Of a stretch of 64,000 nucleotides of DNA, positions 27,042 through 36,783 are shown one piece after another. The translations under genes were made by a program, and so were the position numbers. The stretch's first letter is position 1; every line of letters begins with the position of its first letter. The stretch is taken from positions 186,001-250,000 of the forward strand of contig CAXXQD010000023.1 of the NCBI GenBank assembly GCA_963677475.2, given 5' to 3'. The notes beneath the pieces were generated by a model. The model did no database searches. It saw nothing but the letters and a program-made list of their open reading frames with translations, and was not told the DNA's origin. This stretch comes from JABMQB01 sp963677475 (GTDB taxonomy: Bacteria; Bacteroidota; Bacteroidia; Bacteroidales; Prolixibacteraceae).

Positions 27042-28874
27042 TTAAAACTCTTTAAATGGATCTAAAAGTTCTGTTTCCAGCATATCTTTTTCAAGGTTTC
27101 TCCTCCTGCCCGAAATTTTACCTGTCAGGTATTTTTCAACAATTAAGCTGGCAATTGGAGCTGCATAATATGCTCCTTCCCCACCATTTTCTATATAAAC
27201 CGAAATTGCGATCTCTGGATTTTCACGAGGGGCAAAAGCCATAAACACCGAATGGGCAGTGTATGGTGGATTTTGTGCCGATCCTGTTTTTCCACACATT
27301 CTAATTCCCGGTATTTTTGATCGCCAGGCAGTACCTCCGGGTTCCATAGCACCTTCCATTCCATCCAAAATTTTTTCGAAATGCTCATCCTCAATAATTG
27401 TTTTATGTTTTTCTAAGAAACGGGAATTAATTTGATTTTGCCCCATTATCCCTTTTACAACATGTGGCGTAAAATAGTATCCCCTGTTTGCTAAAATAGC
27501 TGCATAATTTGCTAATTGGAGCGGTGTTACTCCTAATTCGCCCTGCCCAATTGCCAACGAAATAATTGGTAGTGCCCGCCATCTTGAACGCTTGAAAACA
27601 TGTTCTTCGTAATAATCGGAAGTGGGAACAAAACCCGATGATTCATTCACAATATCGGTTCCTAATTTAGATCCCAAACCAAAACTCATAACAGATTCGC
27701 GCCACCTGTCATAACCATTTCTTACTCCCCCAAGTGCTGGTTTTTCAACAATATACCTGAAAACATAGCAATAATATGCATTGCATGATTGTGCTATTGA
27801 CCCCGTTAAACGAAAGGAATAATCATGATGGCACCTTTGGGTAAAACTGCCAACATGGTAACCATGTTCACATTTAAACTGGGTATATGGCGAAATCACC
27901 TGTTCATTTAGGGCAATTAAACCATTAATCATTTTAAAAGTTGATCCCGGAGGGTAATGCGACATAATCGCCCTGTTGTACATAGGCAATGAAGAATCGG
28001 ATAAAAGGTCTGCATAATTATTTCCCCGCTCCCTTCCGACCAATAAATTGGGATCGTAGTTTGGTGAACTGACCAGGGCAAGCACTTCACCGGTTGATGG
28101 TTCAATTGCGGCCACACTGCCTTTTTTGTTTCTTAAAAGCAGCTCGGCATATTCCTGTAGATCGCTGTCAATTGTTGCTGTAATATTTTTACCAAGAACC
28201 GGCAATTCATTGTCCTTGCCTTCTTTATAACTCCCTTTCATCCTGTTGTGCACATCAACCAGATAGTATTTTACACCCTTGGTGCCCCGGAGTTCTTCTT
28301 CATATGCTTTCTCAATACCGTTGATTCCGGTATAATCGCCTTTTTTATAATAGTTGTCTTCCTGCAATTCCCTTTCCCCAACTTCTCCAACATAACCCAA
28401 TACGTGCGACGCAATTTTACGCGGATATTCCCTCAAGGTACGTGTTTGAATATAAAACCCGGGATAATTGTATAATTGTTCCTGCAGGTATGCATAAGTT
28501 TCCGGCGAGATTTGCTTGACAATAATTGAAGGCTTATAACTGGAATATTTTTTTGCGTTTGCGATTTCGCTTTCCAATTCTTCTCTTGAGATATGTAATA
28601 TATCGCAAAGCGTTACAGTATCAAATTTTGTGACTTCACGGGGTGTAATCAATAAATCGTAGGCAGCTTTGTTAATTACCAACAATTCACCATTTCGGTC
28701 GTAGATTAGCCCTCGGGAAGGATATTGAACGATTTGTCGCACTACGTTGTTGGTTGCAGATTGTTTATAGGTGGTATCCAGCACTTGCAAGCGAAACAAT
28801 TTTACGATAAAAACTATCCCGATTAGTAAAATGATTGATCCTATTACATAACGCCTGCGAGCAAGTGTATCCAC
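27042..28874 (-). CDS. mrdA: Penicillin-binding protein 2 (cell elongation transpeptidase)
   Basis: 610 aa. One N-terminal membrane anchor (about 10-30) precedes the PBP dimerisation domain (PSRGLIYDRNGELL). The transpeptidase has SxxK at Ser311 (GSTFK), SxN in AQSCNAYYC and KTG in CGKTGSAQN. It cross-links peptidoglycan on the outer face of the inner membrane as partner of RodA and MreC. It sits between mreD (10-bp gap) and rodA. Confidence 0.96.
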   Translation of the reverse strand: MDTLARRRYVIGSIILLIGIVFIVKLFRLQVLDTTYKQSATNNVVRQIVQYPSRGLIYDRNGELLVINKAAYDLLITPREVTKFDTVTLCDILHISREELESEIANAKKYSSYKPSIIVKQISPETYAYLQEQLYNYPGFYIQTRTLREYPRKIASHVLGYVGEVGERELQEDNYYKKGDYTGINGIEKAYEEELRGTKGVKYYLVDVHNRMKGSYKEGKDNELPVLGKNITATIDSDLQEYAELLLRNKKGSVAAIEPSTGEVLALVSSPNYDPNLLVGRERGNNYADLLSDSSLPMYNRAIMSHYPPGSTFKMINGLIALNEQVISPYTQFKCEHGYHVGSFTQRCHHDYSFRLTGSIAQSCNAYYCYVFRYIVEKPALGGVRNGYDRWRESVMSFGLGSKLGTDIVNESSGFVPTSDYYEEHVFKRSRWRALPIISLAIGQGELGVTPLQLANYAAILANRGYYFTPHVVKGIMGQNQINSRFLEKHKTIIEDEHFEKILDGMEGAMEPGGTAWRSKIPGIRMCGKTGSAQNPPYTAHSVFMAFAPRENPEIAISVYIENGGEGAYYAAPIASLIVEKYLTGKISGRRRNLEKDMLETELLDPFKEF

Positions 28875-28884
28875 AACTTATTAT

Positions 28885-29385
28885 TTACTCCGAAAAAATT
28901 AAATACTGACTTAACACTATAATAAATACTGTAAATATTGAACTGGCAATACTACGCATGAAAGTCATAAAAAAGCCTGAAAAAGTAAACAACTCAATAT
29001 AAAAATAGAACAAATGATGCGCAAATACCATAATCCCGGCATAATATAAAAACCAGGTAAACCCATATTGTTTTAATCCAGGGTAATCACTTTTATCCAT
29101 TTCCCTTGAAGAAATCATATTCAAAATAAATGGACGAATGAATGCAACAAATACCATAGCGGAGGCGTGCATTCCGGGGGTATTCATAAAAATGTCAATA
29201 GTTATCCCGGTAAAGAAACCCAACAATAATAAAGCATAACGAGGAATTGAAATTGGAAGCAGTAATATAAACAAGACATAAATGTACGGGTTTATATACC
29301 CATTGAATTGTACCTGGTTAAGCAGTAACACTTGTACAAGCACAAGGCTTACAAACATGATCCCATATTTAATCCAAATCCTCAT
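28885..29385 (-). CDS. mreD: Rod shape-determining protein MreD
   Basis: 166 aa, five to six hydrophobic segments. Conservation is low, but size, topology (FNGYINPYIYVLFILLLP, GFFTGITIDIF) and position directly after mreC identify it. The start overlaps the mreC end by 17 bp, suggesting translational coupling. It is an inner-membrane scaffold component of the elongasome. Confidence 0.88.
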   Translation of the reverse strand: MRIWIKYGIMFVSLVLVQVLLLNQVQFNGYINPYIYVLFILLLPISIPRYALLLLGFFTGITIDIFMNTPGMHASAMVFVAFIRPFILNMISSREMDKSDYPGLKQYGFTWFLYYAGIMVFAHHLFYFYIELFTFSGFFMTFMRSIASSIFTVFIIVLSQYLIFSE

Positions 29386-30214
29386 CGCCCTGATTTATGT
29401 TAGTTAAGTTTTGAATCTCTTCTAAGTTCAAATTTGTAATAACCTGCACAAAAGACAAGGACCTAAAATCGGTAGCTAATTCTACCGAAATAGTATAGAA
29501 ATTTTCACCTTTTTCCTGTTCAAAAGAATGAATTGTACCAATTAAAATCCCCTCAGGAAATTTAGAAGAAAATCCGCTGGTTACTACCGTATCACCTTTA
29601 GCCAACTCAACATGAAACGGGATCTCGTTTAATTGAATATACCGATAATCCTTCCCATCCCAGTTAACAGATCCTTTTTGCTCGTTTTTTTTAATTTTTG
29701 CCGTGGTTAACAATCGCATATTCAATAGCGATAAACCAATAGCATACGAGTTGGAAGTGTTTGATATAACCCCAATTACTTTATTGTCAGATATTATTCC
29801 CTGACCAGGCTTAATACCATCTTTTAGCCCTTTATTTATGGTAATGTAATTGTTTTGCTTGAAAACCGTATTGTTAATCACTTTTGCATTGGTAAAGCTA
29901 TAAGTCAGCTTATGTAAACTGGTATCTTCTAAAAAAGAAGCTCCTAAATGAAGTTCATTTTGAAGTATATTTATTTGGTTTAAAAGCTTACTATTTTCTT
30001 CTGCTAAATCTTCATTTACCCTACGAAGTTGAAAATAATTGATCACCGAATTAAACGATCCGTAAATTGATGCGCTTACCCTGTTTGTTGAATTCAGATA
30101 AGCAACTTTCTGGTAATTATTATACCTAAATAATAAAACCAATGAAAATATTTCAAGGATTAAGAAAATGTAAAACACATGGTTCCTGACAAAATATCTA
30201 ATTAAACTTCTCAT
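29369..30214 (-). CDS. mreC: Rod shape-determining protein MreC
   Basis: 281 aa. One N-terminal transmembrane segment (about 12-28) leads into a coiled coil (about 58-90: RRVNEDLAEENSKLLNQIN) and the beta-domains of MreC (INKGLKDGIKPGQGII, GDTVVTSGFSSKFPEGILIG). It links MreB to PBP2/RodA in the periplasm. It is the third gene of the shape operon. Confidence 0.94.
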   Translation of the reverse strand: MRSLIRYFVRNHVFYIFLILEIFSLVLLFRYNNYQKVAYLNSTNRVSASIYGSFNSVINYFQLRRVNEDLAEENSKLLNQINILQNELHLGASFLEDTSLHKLTYSFTNAKVINNTVFKQNNYITINKGLKDGIKPGQGIISDNKVIGVISNTSNSYAIGLSLLNMRLLTTAKIKKNEQKGSVNWDGKDYRYIQLNEIPFHVELAKGDTVVTSGFSSKFPEGILIGTIHSFEQEKGENFYTISVELATDFRSLSFVQVITNLNLEEIQNLTNINQGDEDLD

Positions 30215-30248
30215 GTAAAAGTACTGTCAAGTCCCTTCTCAAGAAATA

Positions 30249-31271
30249 TTACTTAATCAAGAAAGAAAAATTATCTACATTTTTTAAGGCAATTCCTGTA
30301 CCGCGGACTACAGCCCTTAGTGGGTCTTCAGCAATCCTGAATTTAATTCCAATTTTAGATGATAATCGTTGGTCGAGCCCTCTGAGCAATGCCCCACCAC
30401 CTGCAAGCCAAATTCCTTTATTTACAATATCGGCATAAAGTTCAGGTGGAGTTTGTTCAAGGGCACTTAACACTGCAGTTTCAATTTTTGAAATTGATTT
30501 TTCAAGGCAGTGTGCAATTTCCTGGTACGAAACCGGAACTTCAATTGGCAACGCAGTCATTTGATTTGGTCCCTGAACCACAAAATCGGGTGGTGGGTCT
30601 TTTAATTGGCTTAAAGCAGAACCAACATGCAGTTTTATCTCTTCTGCAGTTCTTTCGCCAATTTTAATGTTATGCTGATGCCGCATATATTCCATAATAT
30701 CTGCAGTAAGGTCATCACCGGCAATACGAATTGACTTGTTTGTTACAATGCCACCAAGGGAAATTACGGCAATCTCGGTCGTGCCACCACCAATGTCAAC
30801 AACCATGTTACCCTCAGGTGCTTCCACGTCCAAGCCAATCCCAATGGCTGCAGCCATTGGTTCATATATCATATAAACCTCGCGCCCTCCGGCATGTTCT
30901 GAAGAATCGCGCACTGCCCTTAATTCAACTTCGGTACTTCCTGATGGGATACAAACCACCATTTTAAGTGCCGGAGAAAATAATTTCGACTTGGGATTAA
31001 TCATTTTTATCATCCCCCTGATCATTTGTTCTGCCGCATTAAAATCGGCAATAACTCCATCTCTCAAAGGTCTGATTGTTTTAAGGTTTGCATGGGTTTT
31101 TCCTTGCATTTGCCTGGCTTTTTCCCCAATAGCTACCAGTTTCTCTGTCTTTAAATCAATTGCCACAATAGAAGGTTCGTCCACTACAATCTTATCGTTA
31201 TGGATAATAATCGTATTGGCCGTTCCAAGGTCAATTGCTATCTCTTGTGTTAAAAATGAAAATAATCCCAT
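30249..31271 (-). CDS. mreB: Rod shape-determining actin homologue MreB
   Basis: 340 aa, standard length. The actin-type phosphate 1 motif IDLGTANT is at residues 13-20; VVDIGGGTTEIAVISLGG (phosphate 2) lies near 157-174, and the adenosine motif AGGGALLRGLD near 292. It forms membrane-associated filaments directing lateral wall synthesis. It begins 41 bp downstream of purH on the same strand, with no clear promoter in between. Confidence 0.97.
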   Translation of the reverse strand: MGLFSFLTQEIAIDLGTANTIIIHNDKIVVDEPSIVAIDLKTEKLVAIGEKARQMQGKTHANLKTIRPLRDGVIADFNAAEQMIRGMIKMINPKSKLFSPALKMVVCIPSGSTEVELRAVRDSSEHAGGREVYMIYEPMAAAIGIGLDVEAPEGNMVVDIGGGTTEIAVISLGGIVTNKSIRIAGDDLTADIMEYMRHQHNIKIGERTAEEIKLHVGSALSQLKDPPPDFVVQGPNQMTALPIEVPVSYQEIAHCLEKSISKIETAVLSALEQTPPELYADIVNKGIWLAGGGALLRGLDQRLSSKIGIKFRIAEDPLRAVVRGTGIALKNVDNFSFLIK

Positions 31272-31312
31272 TCGCGTATTATTACTCGTTGCTTTATCGT
31301 GTTTCTAACCTA

Positions 31313-32902
31313 TTAATGTTTAAAGTGCCTCCTTCCGGTAAACACCATTGCTATCCCGTATTCGTTGCAAGCATCAATTACTTCGTCATCGCGAATACTG
31401 CCACCCGGCTCAACTATGTATTTTACCCCATATTCGTTTGCTGCTTCAATACTATCACGGAACGGGAAAAACGCATCGGAAATCAAAACTGATTCTTCTA
31501 TTTTTATACCTTCTTTCAAATTAAACCTTGGAATGGTTAAATGCCTTAAGCTATCGAGCCTGTTTGGCTGCCCCATTCCTGCTCCGGTTAACCAAAACGA
31601 TCCGTCTTCGTTTTCGGTTACCAAAGCAATGGCATTACTTTTAAGATGCTTACATGCAATAATTCCAAAGCGTGTAAGGTTCATTTTTCCTTCATCAAAC
31701 TGAATGTTAGTTACATTTTTGAAATCGGGCTCCAAACCTTCATCTTCGTCCTGTACCAACATTCCCCCGCTTACAGATCTGTATAATTTTTCACTGGTAA
31801 TTTCATCTTTTATTGGGGTTTCCAAAACCCGAAGGTTCTTTTTCTTCCCGAACACTTCTAAAGCTTCGGCTGTATATTCAGGTGCAATAATTATTTCCAC
31901 AAATTTCTTTGAAAACCACTCGGCAATTTCTCCGGTAACGGTATCCGTAAAACAAATAATACCGCCAAAAGCACTAATTGGATCGCCAGCCCATGCCAGC
32001 TCCAATGATTTTTTAATCTCGTTTGTCACTGCTAATCCGCAAGGATTTAAATGCTTAATTACAGAAACGGCAACCCTGTTTTCCATGTGTGGAACAGAGT
32101 GGTAGGCATCACTGGCTGATTTCCAGGCAGCATCGGCATCCAACATGTTGTTGTACGAAAGCGCTTTCCCTTGCAAAATTTTGGCATCCGACAAATTAAC
32201 GCCCGAACCAGTATTATCAAATTTAAAGAATGTGGCACTTTGGTGTGGATTTTCACCGTACCTCAATACATGGCCATCGTTAATGCTAATTCGCTCTTTT
32301 CCTGAATTTTCAGGATTAAAGTACTTAAATATTGCAGAGTCATAATTCGAAGACTCAGCAAATGCCTGTGCTGCAAATCCTTTTCTATCCTCCAAAGAAG
32401 TTTCGCCTTCTTTTTCGTTTAATAAATCTAGTAAATTGCCATATTGCCCCATAGATGAAACAATAAGCACATCTTTAAAATTTTTGGCAGCTGCACGTAT
32501 GAGGGAAATACCCCCGATATCTATTTTTTCAATAATGTCTTGTTCTGTAGCACCACTTGCAACAGTTTCTTCAAAAGGATACAAATCTACAATAACAAGG
32601 TCGAAAGCAGGAATTTCATATTCCGAAAGTTGCTGGATATCCCCTTCGTTTTCGCGCCTGGCAAGTATCCCACCAAATACCTTTGGATGTAAGGTTTTTA
32701 CTCTTCCCCCTAAAATGGAAGGATACCCCGTGATTGACTCAACAGTTTCAACTTTTACGCCTAAATCTTTAATAAAGCTATAGGTTCCGCCTGTTGAATA
32801 TATATCTATTCCTAAGGCTTCCAGTTTTTTAACTATATCGTCAAGTTTATCTTTGTGATAAACAGATACTAATGCAGATGTAATCTTTTTAAGTCCAGAC
32901 AT
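31313..32902 (-). CDS. purH: Bifunctional AICAR formyltransferase/IMP cyclohydrolase
   Basis: 529 aa, normal. The N-terminal MGS-like IMP cyclohydrolase domain carries STGGTYSFIKD and GGRVKTLHPKVFGG. The C-terminal AICAR transformylase carries the KHLNPCG segment and DAFFPFRDSIEAA. It performs the last two steps of IMP synthesis. It leads the mreBCD-mrdA-rodA operon, as commonly seen in Bacteroidota. Confidence 0.97.
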   Translation of the reverse strand: MSGLKKITSALVSVYHKDKLDDIVKKLEALGIDIYSTGGTYSFIKDLGVKVETVESITGYPSILGGRVKTLHPKVFGGILARRENEGDIQQLSEYEIPAFDLVIVDLYPFEETVASGATEQDIIEKIDIGGISLIRAAAKNFKDVLIVSSMGQYGNLLDLLNEKEGETSLEDRKGFAAQAFAESSNYDSAIFKYFNPENSGKERISINDGHVLRYGENPHQSATFFKFDNTGSGVNLSDAKILQGKALSYNNMLDADAAWKSASDAYHSVPHMENRVAVSVIKHLNPCGLAVTNEIKKSLELAWAGDPISAFGGIICFTDTVTGEIAEWFSKKFVEIIIAPEYTAEALEVFGKKKNLRVLETPIKDEITSEKLYRSVSGGMLVQDEDEGLEPDFKNVTNIQFDEGKMNLTRFGIIACKHLKSNAIALVTENEDGSFWLTGAGMGQPNRLDSLRHLTIPRFNLKEGIKIEESVLISDAFFPFRDSIEAANEYGVKYIVEPGGSIRDDEVIDACNEYGIAMVFTGRRHFKH

Positions 32903-32925
32903 TTAAAAAATTTTAATTTGATGCG

Positions 32926-32933
32926 CAAAGATA
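32926..32933 (-). promoter_or_regulatory. Predicted -7 element for purH/shape operon
   Basis: The minus strand reads TATCTTTG, a perfect TAnnTTTG, 23 bp upstream of the purH ATG. The -33 region is weak. Confidence 0.4.
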
Positions 32934-33199
32934 GTAAAACAGCTACTAAAAGTGCCTAAAAACATCATTTTTTCGAAAATCATTTGAATTTATCAAGATT
33001 TTAAATACAATCAAAGCACGAAGTTGTAATCATTAAGAAAAATTAACACTAATGTGGATAAAAAAGCAGGGACAAATTTGGGGGTCATTTGTTTTTGATT
33101 TAACAACAATGATTAATTTTACATGTGTCGATTTGAAGGATTTATGAAACTGCCCACAACGTACCAGCTTTAACTGAAAAGCTTTAAATATATAGGATA

Positions 33200-34462
33200 A
33201 TGAAGAGGTTAATAATTATACGGTTACTAATTGAAAGCTTTAATTTTGCAATCAATTCACTGAAAGTGAACAAACTAAGAACATTCCTTTCTTTATTGGG
33301 GATAACCATAGGTATTTTTGCCATTATTTCAGTATTCACAGTGATTGACTCATTGGAAAAGTATATAAGGGACAGTTTGGATTCGATGGGAAATAACATG
33401 GTGTATGTACAAAAATGGCCATGGACTCCTCCTGAAGGTGAAACCGAGTATCCCTGGTGGCGTTACCTGAACAGGCCTGTGCCTGAATACTCCGAAACAA
33501 TGGAAGTTGTAAGGAGATCTAAATTAACGGATAATGCTGCTTTTCTGTTTGGTTTTAGCCGAACTGTTCAACAAGACAATAATACAGCCGAAAATACGGA
33601 AATATTGGCAACATCTCATGCACTTTTAGATGTTTGGAACCTGGACATAATAAACGGAAGGTATTTTACAGAATCGGAAATGAATTCGGGTGCATCATTG
33701 GCAGTAATTGGCGATGAAATTAAAAACGAATTGTTTCGTGATGTAAACCCGGTTGGCAAGACCATAAAGGTTCAGGGGCGTAAGCTTTTGGTAATTGGTG
33801 TATATAAAAAAACCGGGCAAGATATGTTTGGCACAAGTATGGACAAACGAATCCATATTGCAGCGCCAATGGCCTTTACAATGATCGACATCCGGAACAG
33901 GGACAGGGGGCAAACAATCTGTGTGAAAGGAAAATCAAACAGTGATGCAAACGAACTCAAAGCCGAGTTAACAGGAGTGATGCGGTCTATACGAAATTTG
34001 CGCCCAATGGAAGAAAATGATTTTGCACTTAATGAGGTTAGTTTCATTTCGGGCCAATTTGATCAGTTTTTTGTAGTATTTAACCTTGCCGGTTGGATAA
34101 TCGGTGGATTCTCGATCCTGGTTGGAGGATTTGGAATTGCCAATATTATGTTTGTTTCTGTAAAAGAACGTACCAAAATTATCGGTATTCAAAAAGCAAT
34201 TGGGGCCAAAAAGTATTTCATTTTATTCCAGTTTATTTTTGAAGCAATTATCCTTTCAGTGATCGGAGGATTGGTTGGCTTATTTTTGATTTTTATTGGG
34301 ACAGTTATTTTTAGCAATGTAGCTGATATGAACATTATGCTTAGTATGGGCAACATTATTAAAGGGCTAATGATTTCAAGCATAATCGGGTTTATTGCCG
34401 GCTTTTTACCAGCTATATCGGCCGCCAGGCTCGACCCTGTTGTAGCAATTAATGCTGTTTAA
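33200..34462 (+). CDS. FtsX/MacB-type ABC transporter permease
   Basis: 420 aa with the MacB topology: one N-terminal membrane helix (about 22-45, LRTFLSLLGITIGIFAIISV), a periplasmic MacB-PCD domain of ~230 residues, then three C-terminal helices forming the FtsX domain (VGGFGIANIMFVSVKERTK). It ends DPVVAINAV, typical of the family. The ATPase is not adjacent, so the partner is encoded elsewhere. It probably moves lipoproteins, peptides or other envelope substrates. The convergent mgtE stop is immediately next to its stop. Confidence 0.88.
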   Translation: MKRLIIIRLLIESFNFAINSLKVNKLRTFLSLLGITIGIFAIISVFTVIDSLEKYIRDSLDSMGNNMVYVQKWPWTPPEGETEYPWWRYLNRPVPEYSETMEVVRRSKLTDNAAFLFGFSRTVQQDNNTAENTEILATSHALLDVWNLDIINGRYFTESEMNSGASLAVIGDEIKNELFRDVNPVGKTIKVQGRKLLVIGVYKKTGQDMFGTSMDKRIHIAAPMAFTMIDIRNRDRGQTICVKGKSNSDANELKAELTGVMRSIRNLRPMEENDFALNEVSFISGQFDQFFVVFNLAGWIIGGFSILVGGFGIANIMFVSVKERTKIIGIQKAIGAKKYFILFQFIFEAIILSVIGGLVGLFLIFIGTVIFSNVADMNIMLSMGNIIKGLMISSIIGFIAGFLPAISAARLDPVVAINAV

Positions 34463-35821
34463 CTAAAAAAAATTAAAAAAAAGGTTTCCAACAATCAGGT
34501 AAATAAACAATCCCAGGATATCGTTCATTGTTGTAATAAACGGTCCGGTTGCAAGTGCCGGGTCAATTTTTAGTTTATTCAGCAAAAGTGGGATTAAAGT
34601 GCCAAACAACGATGCAAAAATTATTACAATAAATAAGGAAACAGATACTGCCCAGGTTAATATCATGTCCCCTTCTTTAATAAAATTAAAAATGAAAATT
34701 AACACTGCAAACACACCGGCAGTAATCAGGGCAATGGCAAATTCTTTGACTAATTTCTGAGGCATAGATTCAATATCCCTGGCTCCACTGGCAATACTCT
34801 GAACAACAATGGAAGATGATTGTACACCAACATTTCCGGCCATCGCAGCAATTAGTGGTATAAAAAATACCATCTGTGGGATTTGCTTCAAGGTTTCGTC
34901 GTTGTGCCCTATAACTATAGCTCCAAGAATACCTCCCAAAAGCCCTATAAACAACCATGGAATGCGCGCCCTGGTTAGTTCCCAAACCCTATCGTTCGAC
35001 TCAACATCGCCGGTAATACCAGAAACCATTTGGTAATCTTTTTCTGCTTCTTCCCTTATTATATCAATCACATCATCAATCGTAATACGGCCTTTTAACC
35101 TTCCAATACTATCCACCACCGGGATTGCCACCAGGTCATACTTTTCCATTTTATTGGCAACTTCTTCTTGTGGCGCTTCTGTTAGTACACTTTTAACATC
35201 CGTATTGTAAAGGCTTGATATTTTCTGGTTGGTTTTTGCAAGGATCAGCTTTTTAAGCGATAATATTCCCTTTAAAACACCTGTATCATCAACCACATAT
35301 ACATAATAAATTTCGTCAACATTCTCGGATTGTTCGCTAATCTCTTTCAGGCAACCCTGCACCGATAAATTTTCATTTACTGAAACCAGCTCTTTTGCCA
35401 TAATACCCCCGGCCGAATCTTCATCATATTCCAAAAGATCAACAATGTCTCCGGCCTGCTCAATGTCTTCTATTTCATTCAGTACTTCCTGTTGAACATC
35501 TTCATCTAGCTCACCTAAAATATCAGCAGCATCATCAGAATCCATAAATTCGATAAACTTGCTTGCGATAAATTCTGGGGGAAGTACCCTCAATAGCCTC
35601 CTCCGGTCATTCTCCGGAATTTCAATCAACGTGTCGGATGCAGTTTCGCCATCGAGCAATAAATAGATATATTTTGCTTCTTCCAGTGAAAGTTTATCCA
35701 TTATTTCGGCAATATCAGCTGGATGCAGATCACCAACCAAACCTTTAATCTCAACCTCATTTCCTGATTCGATTAACTCTCTGATTTTATCTACAAATTC
35801 CCTTGTCAGTTCAAACTGCAT
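34463..35821 (-). CDS. mgtE: MgtE-type magnesium transporter
   Basis: 452 aa. An N-terminal superhelical Mg-sensing domain (HPADIAEIMDKL, LGELDEDVQ) is followed by two CBS domains (about 135-255) and five C-terminal membrane helices with family motifs GGILGAIVIGHND, AGNVGVQSSSIVVQ and DPALATGPFITTMNDILGL. It conducts Mg2+ down its gradient, gated by cytosolic Mg2+. It follows rsmA by 10 bp and is probably cotranscribed. Confidence 0.95.
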   Translation of the reverse strand: MQFELTREFVDKIRELIESGNEVEIKGLVGDLHPADIAEIMDKLSLEEAKYIYLLLDGETASDTLIEIPENDRRRLLRVLPPEFIASKFIEFMDSDDAADILGELDEDVQQEVLNEIEDIEQAGDIVDLLEYDEDSAGGIMAKELVSVNENLSVQGCLKEISEQSENVDEIYYVYVVDDTGVLKGILSLKKLILAKTNQKISSLYNTDVKSVLTEAPQEEVANKMEKYDLVAIPVVDSIGRLKGRITIDDVIDIIREEAEKDYQMVSGITGDVESNDRVWELTRARIPWLFIGLLGGILGAIVIGHNDETLKQIPQMVFFIPLIAAMAGNVGVQSSSIVVQSIASGARDIESMPQKLVKEFAIALITAGVFAVLIFIFNFIKEGDMILTWAVSVSLFIVIIFASLFGTLIPLLLNKLKIDPALATGPFITTMNDILGLFIYLIVGNLFFNFF

Positions 35822-35831
35822 AATTCTAAAT

Positions 35832-36593
35832 TTAATTTTGTAATTGCCTGGTTAAGTCAATAAACATTTTTACGCTCATTTGTTCAGGGCGAAGCGTTGC
35901 AAACTCATCCGGTATTATTTCATTTATTCCTTTTAAGGAGTTTCGTAACATTTTCCGGCGCTGGTTAAACGCTGTTTTTACTACCTTAAAAAACAGCACT
36001 TCGTTACAATCTAATTTAATCTCTTTTTTCCGAACCATTCTAATTACAGCCGATTTCACTTTTGGAGGAGGCAAAAAAACATTTTCGTGAACTGTAAACA
36101 AATACTCAATTTCGTAATATGCCTGCAATAAAACACTTAAAATACCATAGGTTTTAGAACCATGCCCTGAACAAATCCGCTCTGCAACTTCCTTTTGTAT
36201 CATTCCCACTACTTCCGGGATTTGCGCACGATGATCAAGTATTCTGAAAAATATTTGCGATGATATGTTGTATGGGAAATTACCTATAACCGAAAACTCG
36301 TCCTGAAATAAAGAAGGTAAATCAAACTTTAAAAAATTTGCTTCAATAATGTTCCCTTTCAATTCCGGATAATTCTCTGATAAGTAACCAACAGATTCTG
36401 AATCCAGTTCAATAACTTTTAAGGATAGTTCAGGGTCAGTAATTAAGAATTGAGTTAAGACTCCTGTGCCTGGACCAATTTCAAGCACATTTTTAGTACC
36501 CTCATTACATAGTTTGTCAACAATTTTTTGCGCAATATTTTTGTCCTTCAAAAAATGCTGACCAAGATTTTTTTTGGCCCTTACATAACTCAT
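35832..36593 (-). CDS. rsmA: 16S rRNA dimethyladenosine transferase
   Basis: 253 aa. The start motif KKNLGQHFLKDKNI and SAM-binding VLEIGPGTGVLT are diagnostic; the catalytic motif is GNFPYNIS and the C-terminus has the KsgA helical domain (FNQRRKMLRNSL). It dimethylates two adjacent adenosines near the 3' end of 16S rRNA. A TAAATTTG element (plus 36657-36664, minus direction) lies 64 bp upstream. It leads the rsmA-mgtE pair. Confidence 0.96.
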   Translation of the reverse strand: MSYVRAKKNLGQHFLKDKNIAQKIVDKLCNEGTKNVLEIGPGTGVLTQFLITDPELSLKVIELDSESVGYLSENYPELKGNIIEANFLKFDLPSLFQDEFSVIGNFPYNISSQIFFRILDHRAQIPEVVGMIQKEVAERICSGHGSKTYGILSVLLQAYYEIEYLFTVHENVFLPPPKVKSAVIRMVRKKEIKLDCNEVLFFKVVKTAFNQRRKMLRNSLKGINEIIPDEFATLRPEQMSVKMFIDLTRQLQN

Positions 36594-36783
36594 TGCAATC
36601 CGACTCGTTCATTTCTAATTCGAACTTATTTCTATATTTTCCCCTCCAGTATGAAACAAATTTATATTTTTGTTTTCATAGTTTATCAAAAGAGAAGTAT
36701 AAAATTAATCTAACTGGCAGCGAATTTAGGAAAATTTCCTATTCATCCTGTTTTTAGGAACCATTCATTAAAATATTTTTACT